A stretch of 64,000 nucleotides of DNA from the NCBI GenBank assembly GCA_022842245.1, contig JALHPZ010000028.1:1-64000 (forward strand), in the 5' to 3' direction. Of the stretch, positions 42,301 to 49,000 are shown piece after piece. This stretch comes from Gemmataceae bacterium. Its GTDB lineage: Bacteria > Planctomycetota > Planctomycetia > Gemmatales > Gemmataceae. Within the stretch, counting starts at the first letter, position 1. Every line of letters starts with the position of its first letter. The position numbers and the translations under genes were made by a program. The notes below the pieces were generated by a model. It searched no databases. It was not told the DNA's origin and saw only the letters and a program-made list of their open reading frames with translations.

Positions 42301-44702
42301 GCTTCACCAGTACCGACCCGATCGCCGGGCTGCCGATCGACTTCACGTTTGGTGCCGGCGACAAGGGCGTGGCGTCGTTCACGGCCCAACTCAAGACGGC
42401 CGGAACGCAGACCATCACGGCGACGGACCTCGTGACGGCCACGATCACCGGCCAGCAGTCGGGCATCGTGGTCACACCGGCGGCTGCGTCGAAATTCGTC
42501 GTCACCGGCCACCCGACGACGGTCAACGCCGGGGCGACCTCGAACTTCACCGTCACGGCGCAGGACCCGTTCGGCAACGTGGACGTGAACTATGCCGGCA
42601 AGGTGAGCTTCAGCAGCGACGACAAGCAGGCGAGCCTGCCCGCCCCGTACGGCTTCCAGTCCGGGGACAAGGGTGTCCGCCTGTTCTCGGACGTGCTCCG
42701 CACCGCCGGGTTGAAGTCGATCGGCGTCGTGGATATTAACAACGCGCTCGTAACGGGTAGCGTGTCGAACATCAACGTCCTGCCGGGCGCGGCGGTCGGC
42801 ATCTCGGTGACCGGTTTCCCCAGCCCGACGACCGCCGGCGTGCCTCAGAGTTTCCTCGTCGCCGCCCGCGACCAGTTCGGGAACGTCGCGCCGAGCTATA
42901 CCGGCACGGTGCGCTTCACGGGCACGGACAAGAACGGCGCCCTGCCGCCGGACTTCCCCTTCATGCCGGGCGACGCGGGCCAGCGGACGTTCGTGGGCAC
43001 GCTGAAGACCGCCGGCACGCACGCCATCACCGCGACCGACCTCGGCAACCCGGCCTTCACGGCCACGCAGTCCGGCATCGTCGTGGTGCCCGCCGTCGGC
43101 AGCATTCTCGAACTGTCGAGCATTCCGCCGTCGGTCGTCGCCGGGGCGAACAACACCGTTCTCGCCACCGTCCGCGACAAGTTCGGCAACATCGCGACGG
43201 GCTACACCGGCACGTTGGCGTTCAGCAGCACCGATCCGCAAGCCGGGCTGCCCGCGAACATCCCGTTCACGGTCGCCGACAAGGGCCAGCGGACGTTCAC
43301 CGTCTCGTTCAAGACCGCCGGCACGCAGGACCTGGCCGTCGTGGACACGGTGGACAACACGATCGGCGCCGGCCAGAGCGGCATCGTGGTGACGGCCGCG
43401 GCCGCCAGCCAGCTCGTCGTCACCGGTCTGCCCGCCTCCGTGATCTCCGGCAAGTCCGCCGATTTCACCGTGACGGCCCGCGACCCGTTCGGCAACCTCG
43501 CTTCCAACTACCAGGGCATTGTCACCTTCTCCAGTAGCGATTCCCGCGCCATCCTGCCGACCAACACCGCGTTCATCCCGTCGGACAAGGGCGTGCGAAC
43601 CTTCACCGCCAAATTCGGCACGCCGAACACGACCGCGGACGTGACCGTCACCGATGTGCAGTTCCCGGCCATCTCCGGCACGGCGTCCACGAATGTCCTG
43701 CCGAATTTCGACACCGGAACGACCCTCGTCGGCAACCAGCAGTTCGCCATCGGCACCGAGGCCGTCAACGCCCTGCCGGTCCGCTACTACGATTCGAAGG
43801 GCAACTTCATCTTCGATACGTTCCCGTTCCAGTCGGCCACGGTGAACGGCGGCGGCCGCGTGGCAACGGCGGACTTCAACGGCGACGGGCGCGCCGAAGT
43901 CATCGCCGGCAGCAGCCCCGGCTCGCCGAGCGAGATCACGGTCATCGACGGCTTCACCGAGAAGCAGATCTTCAACATGCGGCCGTTCGAAGCCAGCTTC
44001 CTCGGCGGCATCTACATCACCGGTGGCGACCTCACCGGCGACGGCGTGCCCGAACTGATCATCACGCCCGACGAGGGCGGCGGTCCCCGCGTCACCGTGC
44101 TCGACGGCACCACCTTCCAGGTGATCGCCGACTTCTTCGGCATCGACGACCCGAACTTCCGCGGCGGTGCCCGCGCCGCGGTCGGCGACCTCAACGGCGA
44201 CGGTTTCGGCGACCTCATCGTCGCGGCCGGCTTCGGCGGCGGTCCCCGTGTCGCCGGCTACGATGGCCAAACCTTGGCGACCACCGGCAAGCTCGTCAAG
44301 GTCTTCAACGACTTCTTCGCCTTCGAGGAAACCCTCCGCAACGGCGTGTTCGTCGCGGCCGGCGACCTCGACGGCGACGGCAAGGCCGAACTCATCGTCG
44401 GCGGCGGACCCGGCGGCGGACCCCGCGTCACGGCCTTCGATGGTGCCAGCCTTCTCGCCAACCAGCAGGCCATCGTCGCCAACTTCTTTGGCGGCGATCC
44501 GAACAACCGCGGCGGCGTCCGCATCGCCGTCAAGGACCTCGACGGCGACAACAAGGCCGACCTCATCACCGGAGCCGGCACCGGGGCCGGCAGCCGCCTC
44601 ACGGCGTACTACGGCAAGAACATCCTCGGCGCGGCCCAGCCGCCCGTCGCGTTCGAGTTCGACGCCTTCGCCGGCTTCCAGGGCGGCGTGTTCGTCGGCT
44701 GA
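33360..44702 (+). CDS. Giant multidomain secreted/surface protein (3,780 residues)
   Basis: The ATG at 33360 (an in-frame TTG at 33345 is less likely) starts a basic leader, then HLRLEEAEQRLAPA (about residues 35-50), a motif common at the N-termini of large planctomycete proteins in place of a standard signal peptide. Domains in order are as follows. A P-like (proprotein convertase) beta-sandwich lies at ~394-567, with two more at ~951-1084 and ~1259-1410. Bacterial Ig-like segments (SbsA/Big_5 type, as in VRFDRDINPASF) lie between and after them. A BNR/sialidase-type propeller with repeated SxDGGxSW-like boxes lies at ~1440-2410. Nine ~100-residue repeats lie at 2535-3448. An FG-GAP/integrin-alpha-like region has five D-x-[ND]-x-D-G calcium loops from 3505 to the end. 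Likely an adhesin or surface-layer enzyme; catalytic activity unproven. Confidence 0.85.
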   Translation: MPSQDLSRVFRNWVHRVRRPGKARTASKRNTVHLRLEEAEQRLAPAVLPQPIITSPGTALNILADPDNPDPANPPIVHSLQVAVDPTNPQRQIAVGINASGLVGLFTTNGGGKWTNFINTASNAAGNPFLLRFRDPAQVEDANNPAREASRLDAVSPSVSIDRNGKVYITHIQRAASAAVDGNGVGAGVVVFDAFNFSGGAPTQFESNRVLYRWGPNDDAAFNPIVAVNNNVGFTDPFSGLTRSDLTVGHSVYVAWNTNGAAGQEQDSASNPNVVFVSGYVTDADEDALLGANDGNNIGSFTTPIRVSDSYQDTTDPIRASAPQIVFGQAPLEKAGVSQPSSLNIFYAQANGGKIYLDQTTPTMVGTGPNLLPYYGMTVNGQTGGIANAGAADQSATKDFKASVAFPANLAATDQVTDLNVRLVITHPATNEMRVTLTSPLGDSVVLIANRNNTVDPQPGNYGNGLSPGITGANVGIQNGVQGGATFDDQAVRGMNDSGSDAPYIGFFRPERGLGANTLASLFTGRTLAQLTGDWKLTIFDSRGSATAVTQTLNAFDLQFTLGMPVGLGANNVAVSDSVSRGFADVFSTANGAAAKTGIGGYSVAVDTTPVAQNGVGGPLFGLTSGSMFVAYTSGTDIKVSRIAPGATVGGKGVRVNDDTINDHFTEGNRAQFMPTVAIDSKTGTLAVTWFDGRFDASTVRTANFIATSIDGGQTFSSQTPRYVNEEKSLAGTVNQQPYLNQPKFAVDAITLAAFTVEPLPDNMSVAATAHGFNTRQSLFFESGQLWSYWTGNLNANGSAALRATATVAAGPRIVDIDQGTVLGSATSGSQTYNGLAADGSPILSKIRVVFDRPINPTTFTASDVLITYNAPNGSKTIVPAGLPLATDTNNTTFLIPLATPTTQVGSYSIAIGSGIADFVVQASAVITPLAPLPTFNSTDTPLTLPDADDSGPVTIPTTTISTLTLPGLPMGQVIADLNVTLNIQHTFVGDLTIVLVSPNGTRVTLFDQRGGSGDDFTATVFDDQAINSITTGIAPFTGSFRPEQGLSAFRAQNTLGNWILEITDNAGEDFGTLLNWSLDITPGTITGTTVVGNALDQNANAIVGELADGFASPRLNGVSIATAPIILPGPFFVGANVPGSPAGSAPHGQGDSLYLNSGATAIDVRFDRDINPASFTPASILRMTGPYGPVNGPFTVTPTGPRTFRVGFPAQIVDGPYSIEFAPTIVATSGFGLDQSKNAAQSLTLGSDPLATTVASASYNSNPGAITIPANSTVVMDLNVPDLFQIFQNPAISNLRISTRINITHGNVPDLQADLVAPDGTRVRLFTGVGTVGQPPRANFNNTIFQDNGLTNIQLGAAPFDVGTYVPQLPLGALVNRPSQGTWRLEVTNNGLVTGSINNFSITLPFAVTGSGLQEPVGDRFQVGFRLFTQDPTNKATQTQWTPVGPALIGGPQGHESRTSAVAVDPSDPSGNTVYVGSASGGVYKTTNFLTLDAVGPNWIPLTDFGPTTSLNIGSIAVFPRNNDPNQTIVFALTGEGNTRSPGVGVLRSMDGGRSWKVLDSTNNADANGVILPIDDPGRNRAFVGATGFKIIVDPNLSPTGEVLVYMAISGGSAPGVYRSINTGRSWTRIQAGNATDVTLALGSIPRGGQSRNAEILYAGIPGQGVFFTSSAPAAGSMSLMAGGQGNQNRRTTDPNSNEVEVLVSAPTGTPNGGAGGRIALAAPAFEDTDLENSFYQGWLYAFVSNAAGGLEGFYMTKDFGRNWTRVNLPMFQPGLPGDKTGFGTNNESRAQIDPFTLLPTGGGQGTYDIAITVNPLDPYVVYLAGLGTQGPTQTGSIRVDLHTLSDAHALRYGDSSDAGGGVTQAASNTGGAVPFSGGGTAAGLLSFGGLSGEFFNLTRDPANPFLTDATLFIDSTKNFVNNGADVKWRTFFNPLGGTADIHQIISYIDPVTRKNRLIYLGDQSIGSGVDFGDGLDTFVGNLGFTRLPFANRTGNMQITQFYDGAAQPSTLAGDIAQAFFYGGSQDNGSPRSRGDVLRTGNIQWFGPAGDASGMATDQTGSGTAYGYQWPCCGPFFATDFFRVDFPQSDDAFGVGRTSGLLQAGDDPGMDKGQWPLISSAVGYFAINPIDKNGGLISSGAGRVFRSTTLADPSVGANWFPVGEPSGIGGQLEASISKALAFGAPDPANPGQVNNFLYAGNNFGNIFVTNTGGAPWTNISAGLHPGSMFGPAVQDIVPNPRRGSRDAYAVTSGGVFYNPDSLAPGSTWQNITGNLFQLQKAIFGDNAELTSTLNNLTALAVDWRYAIPDDPSNPAGPTHPVLYVGGDAGVYRSRDKGQTWNYFPSVDEDGAAVDGGYLPNVQITDLDLSLGNVDPATGLHNQGLGGLNLLMATTYGRGQFAIRLNNTIDQEFNVQFESGPFVTRLANPNPVGGPSNSLRVIFDQVVDPVTFNASDVTLLDTNGNPVTITGVTRNSDTDYTINFAQQTVPGFYQLVVGPTLSDYGGNLMNQNQNKTNGEADDAFRRLVFLNGLANSLVVDGLPLTVVAGTSATFTVSVEDKNGFPIAGFTGDVGFTSSDPNASVPAVYTFQPSDNGVRSFTVTFTTAGPQTITATPVLAGVANPGQDGTVVLNAPASQLFVFGHPSPVTAGTDNNFTVTAKDQFGNVAIDYLGKIVINSTDTKAILPFGYQFTAADKGTVSLTAQLRTAGLQDITANDFVQVALMGAQTGIQVDPAAAAKLAILNLPDPFNAGDFKNFTVQSQDAFGNIAPDYLGTIHFTSSDPFAALPTDYTFQSSDMGQQTFQVQFRIAGPQTITATDTMNLVTAGVGMTNVTPAAVSNFTVVGHPSPVVAGSDNMFTVTAIAPDSSVAVGYLGTVFFSSSDQQAGLPASYTFTIADNGSKDFTATLKTAGIQSITVADQANTAIQGSQTGIQVLAAAAKTLTIAGFPSPTVAGVDGKYTVTARDEFQNIADGYTGTVRFTSTDPIAGLPIDFTFGAGDKGVASFTAQLKTAGTQTITATDLVTATITGQQSGIVVTPAAASKFVVTGHPTTVNAGATSNFTVTAQDPFGNVDVNYAGKVSFSSDDKQASLPAPYGFQSGDKGVRLFSDVLRTAGLKSIGVVDINNALVTGSVSNINVLPGAAVGISVTGFPSPTTAGVPQSFLVAARDQFGNVAPSYTGTVRFTGTDKNGALPPDFPFMPGDAGQRTFVGTLKTAGTHAITATDLGNPAFTATQSGIVVVPAVGSILELSSIPPSVVAGANNTVLATVRDKFGNIATGYTGTLAFSSTDPQAGLPANIPFTVADKGQRTFTVSFKTAGTQDLAVVDTVDNTIGAGQSGIVVTAAAASQLVVTGLPASVISGKSADFTVTARDPFGNLASNYQGIVTFSSSDSRAILPTNTAFIPSDKGVRTFTAKFGTPNTTADVTVTDVQFPAISGTASTNVLPNFDTGTTLVGNQQFAIGTEAVNALPVRYYDSKGNFIFDTFPFQSATVNGGGRVATADFNGDGRAEVIAGSSPGSPSEITVIDGFTEKQIFNMRPFEASFLGGIYITGGDLTGDGVPELIITPDEGGGPRVTVLDGTTFQVIADFFGIDDPNFRGGARAAVGDLNGDGFGDLIVAAGFGGGPRVAGYDGQTLATTGKLVKVFNDFFAFEETLRNGVFVAAGDLDGDGKAELIVGGGPGGGPRVTAFDGASLLANQQAIVANFFGGDPNNRGGVRIAVKDLDGDNKADLITGAGTGAGSRLTAYYGKNILGAAQPPVAFEFDAFAGFQGGVFVG
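40962..43700 (+). repeat. Nine tandem ~100-residue repeats in the giant protein
   Basis: Each unit starts with a strand ending GHPSPVTAG or GFPSPTTAG, followed by FTVTAxDxFGN, an S(S/T)DPxAxLP box, DKGxxxFTxxLKTAGxQxIT and a closing GIxV. Average unit length is 304 bp. Unit 4 has APDSS in place of DxFGN. The copies are diverged at the DNA level, so this is an old array, not recent expansion. The pattern is that of filamin/Big-like immunoglobulin folds that act as spacers. Confidence 0.85.
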
Positions 44703-44723
44703 TCGAGGACACCGAAAACCCCG

Positions 44724-44758
44724 AAGCCCCGCGACGTTCGTCGCGGGGCTTTCCTTTT
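44724..44758 (+). terminator. Strong intrinsic terminator of the giant gene
   Basis: AAGCCCCGCGAC pairs with GTCGCGGGGCTT (12 bp) around a GTTC loop and is followed by TCCTTTT. It begins 22 bp after the stop codon. This is a textbook rho-independent terminator. Confidence 0.9.
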
Positions 44759-44803
44759 GGTACAACGACTTCCCGCCGAACCTACACATTGCCGGAGCGA
44801 TCC

Positions 44804-46006
44804 ATGCCGCGCGCGTTCCTCCTCCTCGCCGCCGTCGCGTCCCTCGCCGCCGACTGGCCCTCCTGGCGCGGCCCGACCCGCGACGGCCGCGCGCCCGGCA
44901 CCGGCTATCCGCTCAACTGGAGTGCCACCGAGAACGTGACCTGGAAGACGCCCCTGCCCGGCAGCGGGCACTCGTCCCCGATCGTCGTCGGCAACCGCGT
45001 CTTCGTCACGGGGTGCGTCGAGAAGGACAAGGCCCGCGTGCTCTACTGCCTCGACAAAGCCACGGGCGAGGTGAAGTGGGAGCGCGTCGTTCTCGTTTCG
45101 CCGCTCGAAGGCAAGCACGCCCTGAACAGCTTCGCCAGTTCCACGCCGGCATGCGACGGCGAGCGCGTGTACGTCAGCTTCTTCGACAAGCCGCGCGCCC
45201 GCGTCTACTGCTACTCCGTCGCCGGCGAGAAGCTCTGGGAGAAATCGCCGGGCGAGTTCCACTCCAAGCACGGCTTCTGCAGTTCCCCGCTGCTGCACAA
45301 GGATCTCGCGATCGTGAACTGCGACCAGGACGCCGTCGCGTACGTCGTCGCCTTCGACAAGCGCACGGGCGAGGAGAAGTGGCGCATCGACCGGCCGAAT
45401 CAAACTCGCTCGTATTGCCCGCCCGTCGTCTTCGAGGCCGCCGGCCGCAAGCAGATGGTGATGACCGGCTCGAAGTGCGTCTGCGGCTACGATCCCGACA
45501 CCGGCAAGCAGCTCTGGATCGTCGATGGCCCCACCGAGCAGTTCGTTTCCAGCATGGTCCATGCGAACGACCTGTTCTTCCTCACGGCCGGCTTCCCCGA
45601 ATACTGGGTCATGGCCATCAAGCCGGACGGCCTCGGCAACGTGACGAAATCCCACATCGCCTGGTCCAAGAAGAACGAGGGCGGTTACGTGCCGTCGCCC
45701 GTCGCCGATGGGAACTGGTTCTTCACCGCCGCCGACAACGGCATCGCCACCTGCTGGGACGCCAAGACCGGCGCGCTGAAGTGGAAGGAGCGGATCGGCC
45801 GGCACTTCAGCGGCTCCGCCGTCGCGGCCGAGGGGCGAATCTACTTCATCGACGACGACGGCGTCACCACCGTCGTGAAGGCGTCGGACACCTTCGAGAT
45901 ACTCGCGAAGAATCCCCTCGGCGAGAAGTGCTACACATCCCCGGCGTTCGCCGACGGCGCGATCTACGTCCGCGGCGAGAAGCACCTGTACAAGATCGGA
46001 AAGTGA
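44804..46006 (+). CDS. Secreted PQQ-like beta-propeller protein
   Basis: The ATG at 44804 follows GGAG and begins a signal peptide (MPRAFLLLAAVASLAA before DWPSWRGP). The 400-residue mature part has the PQQ-propeller repeat signature (A/V-x-DxxTGxxxW). Examples are CLDKATGEVKWERV, FDKRTGEEKWRI, YDPDTGKQLWIV and WDAKTGALKWKERI. The start DWPSWRGPxRDG is typical of planctomycete PQQ-propeller proteins. The function may be structural or BamB-like scaffolding; no catalytic Asp/Glu for alcohol dehydrogenase can be claimed. It converges on the giant chimera with 10 bp between stops. Confidence 0.88.
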   Translation: MPRAFLLLAAVASLAADWPSWRGPTRDGRAPGTGYPLNWSATENVTWKTPLPGSGHSSPIVVGNRVFVTGCVEKDKARVLYCLDKATGEVKWERVVLVSPLEGKHALNSFASSTPACDGERVYVSFFDKPRARVYCYSVAGEKLWEKSPGEFHSKHGFCSSPLLHKDLAIVNCDQDAVAYVVAFDKRTGEEKWRIDRPNQTRSYCPPVVFEAAGRKQMVMTGSKCVCGYDPDTGKQLWIVDGPTEQFVSSMVHANDLFFLTAGFPEYWVMAIKPDGLGNVTKSHIAWSKKNEGGYVPSPVADGNWFFTAADNGIATCWDAKTGALKWKERIGRHFSGSAVAAEGRIYFIDDDGVTTVVKASDTFEILAKNPLGEKCYTSPAFADGAIYVRGEKHLYKIGK

Positions 46007-46016
46007 CGCTCGCGGT

Positions 46017-49000
46017 TCAGCGCCCGAGCGCGTGGATCGTGTTGTGGATGGTGCCCGCGATCGGTCGGCCGTCGGTGCCCTTAAGTCGGAAACGGATCTC
46101 CATGCACCAGGTCGGTGCGAGGTCGGGCAGTTCCAGCCGCACGGTCTTGCCGTCGGCGGCGAGCGTCGCCTTCGCCACCGCGAGCGGCTTTTCGTCGATG
46201 TGCTTCGAGCCGTAATTCTGGGTTCGCTTCAGCCCCCACACCTTCACGTCGAAGCTCTTCGCGTCGATCGTCTTCGGGTCGATCGCATCGGTGAAGGTCA
46301 GTTCCACTGCGCCAGTCTTCGCTTTCAAACCGATGGGTAGGTCGGCGGGCTGGCCGGTGTAGCGCACGCGGTAGAAGCCGCCGGGAAGCGTGACGTTGCC
46401 AGCCCAGGCGAACATGCCGCAGGCGTAGAGGTGGTCGTCGGTCGGGTGGAATCGCGGCCGCATGACACCGGTCGGGAACGTCGGCAGCGGCAGGGCGCAC
46501 ATCCCGCCCTGCGCCTGGCCGTTCACCGTCTCGTGCGGCACGACGAAGATCTGGCCCATGCCGTACGAGGTGTTCAGGAGTGCGCCGGCGAGCGGCCCCC
46601 AGGTCTTTGCGGGCACCCAGATCAGTTCCGCCGGCGAGCGGTCGAAGGCGTTCGTGATCCAGCAGAGCGGTTGCTTCATGGCCGAGTCGGCCGTGTCGGT
46701 GATGTCGGTGTAGCCGAAGAGATTGCCGTAGAAACCGCCGACCTCGACCTTGTTGATGCGGTTCTTGGGCGTCCAGAAGCCTTCCTGATCGGTGACGAAG
46801 AAGGTGCCGTCGGGGTTCAGGCAGACGCCGTTGGCGGCGCGGAAGCCGGTGGCGAGGATATCGGTCTTCGTGCCGTCCTTACTCACTTTCAGGAGCGTGC
46901 CGTGGTGCGGCACGAGCGCGGGCAGGGCGTGCCGGCCGCTCTTGGCGTAGTAGAAGTTGCCGTCCGAATCGGTCTGCAATCCCATCGCGAACTCGTGGAA
47001 GTGCTCCGTCACCTGGTGGTCGTTGTTGAAGCACTCGACGAAGTCGGTCTCGCCGTCGCCGTTGCGGTCGTGAAGTTTGGCAATCTGGTCGCGGCAGCAG
47101 ACGAAGATCGACCCGTCGCGGACCTTCAGCCCGAGCGGTTGGAACAGGCCCGAGGCGATCCGCTGCCATTTCAAACCGGCCTCCGGCTTGTCGATGCCGT
47201 CGACGCGCCACACGTCGCCGTCCCAGGTGCAGACGGCCATGCTCTTGCCGTCGTTGAGGAAGTCGAACCCGGTCGGGCGGATCAGGGCGTTCCACGGGTT
47301 GCGGACCGGCAGCTCGAAGGTATCGACGGCAAATGGGCCGGCGTTCTTGCCGAGGGTCGCGGTCGTGGTGAGTGTCTCGGGCCAGCGCTTCGGGCCGCCT
47401 TCGGTCAGCGGCTTCAAGGCGCGTGGAGCCGTTTTGGCGTATGCGGCGAGATCGGTCCCGCCCTTGGCGAGCAGCACCTTTACGCGTGTCGGCGTGGCGG
47501 CGGCCGGAATGGACAGCACATGGAAGCCATCTCGTCTCACCACGGACACCTTGCTGTCACCAATGACGGCGACAGCGGCCCCTTCGGGTGCGAGGCGGGC
47601 GAGCAGATCGTGGGAGGATCGATCGATCTCCAGCGTGCGGGTGAAGACGCCGTTCGCTTCCGCACCTTCGAGTTCCAGAATCGCGGCGTCGCCGACGGTG
47701 TAGGCGATCACCGTCTGATCGCCGTAGGAGTACGTTCCTTTGAACTGCGCCCACTCGCGCGGGAGCGGGCCGTACGGCCGGCCTTCGCGGCCCTTCGGGC
47801 GCGGGTCGGCGAAGCTCCCCTTCGCCGGGTTCGCCCAGCCCGGCCCCACCGAGTTCTCGATGTGCCGCTCGCCGACGAGCTTCGGGTGGACCTGGTGCTG
47901 GCCGTTGAAGTGGATCCCCTTCCAGTCGATGAATCCGGAGCCATTCCACGCGGCGGCGAACCGGAGTGTGTCGTGGTCGAAGAGCGCCCAACGCGTGCCA
48001 CGTGAGACGCCGCCGGTGCCGGGGTCCAACCGCACCGCGATCCCCTTGTAGGCGATGTTCGGCCCCGGCCCGCCGACCTCGTACGTGTTCATCAAGCTCG
48101 GTCCGTAGTCCATCGCCATCCACGGATCGACGCTCGCCGGCGCGGGGCCGAAGGTCGTTCCCTTCGGCAGCTTCGCCAGGTACGCATCGTCGATGCGTGA
48201 ATACTGCGACGGGTTGTGCGGCTTGAGGTAGGCTTCGCGCAGGTAGTGGATCACGTCGTATTTCTGGCGGGGCACCATCCACGTCTGCGGGGCCATCAGG
48301 TTGTAGCCGTGGGTGAGCGTGCGGTAGAGGCTGTGCGGGTCGCTGCCGTTCTTGAAAGTGTGGGCGGCGAACTTCGGCGACGTCGGCAGCGAGCCGGGCT
48401 GGGTGTGCGTGCCGTGGCAGTTGGCGCAGACGCGGGTGTAGATCGCCTCGCCGCGCTGGAACGCCTTGTCGTCGAGCCGGCGCAGGAGGCCGGCGTGGTC
48501 GATCGTCTTCTCGTACTCCGGGAGGACGAACACCGTCTGCGCCGGGCGCAGTTCCTTTGCCCGCGTCGGCCCGCCCTCGGCGATTTCAATTAGGTACTTC
48601 GCCAGGTCGAGGAACTGCTGGCGGTCGGAGAGCATGTTCGCCAGCCCCTCCGGCATGAGCGAGACGGTGCCGGTCGAACGCTTCTCGATGTCGGCCGTGG
48701 GAATCGCGATCGTCTTGCCGCCGGCGGGGTCGATCAGCGTGAGCGTGCCGTTCTTCTCGTCGACCAGTTGTCCACTGATCGTCCGTCCGTCCGTCGTGCT
48801 AATGGTGAGTGGCTCGTACCCCTTCTTGAGCACCTTCGACGGTGCCAGGACGGATTCGATGAGGTACTCGGCGGTCGCCTCCTTGCCGGCCTGCGCGAGG
48901 TCCGGGCCGAGTTTCGTGCCGACCTCCGGATCATGGCACCGGGCGCAGGTGAGGAACGGCTGGAAGAACAGCACCGCCCCGCGGCCGGCGTCGCCCTGCG

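Noticed and set aside
39435-44789. A 1,784-residue open frame on the minus strand opposite the giant gene
   Set aside because: It is a mirror of the high-GC codon pattern of the plus-strand gene; composition is Ala/Arg/Gly/Asp/Val-heavy with no domains, and the plus frame has clear protein families.
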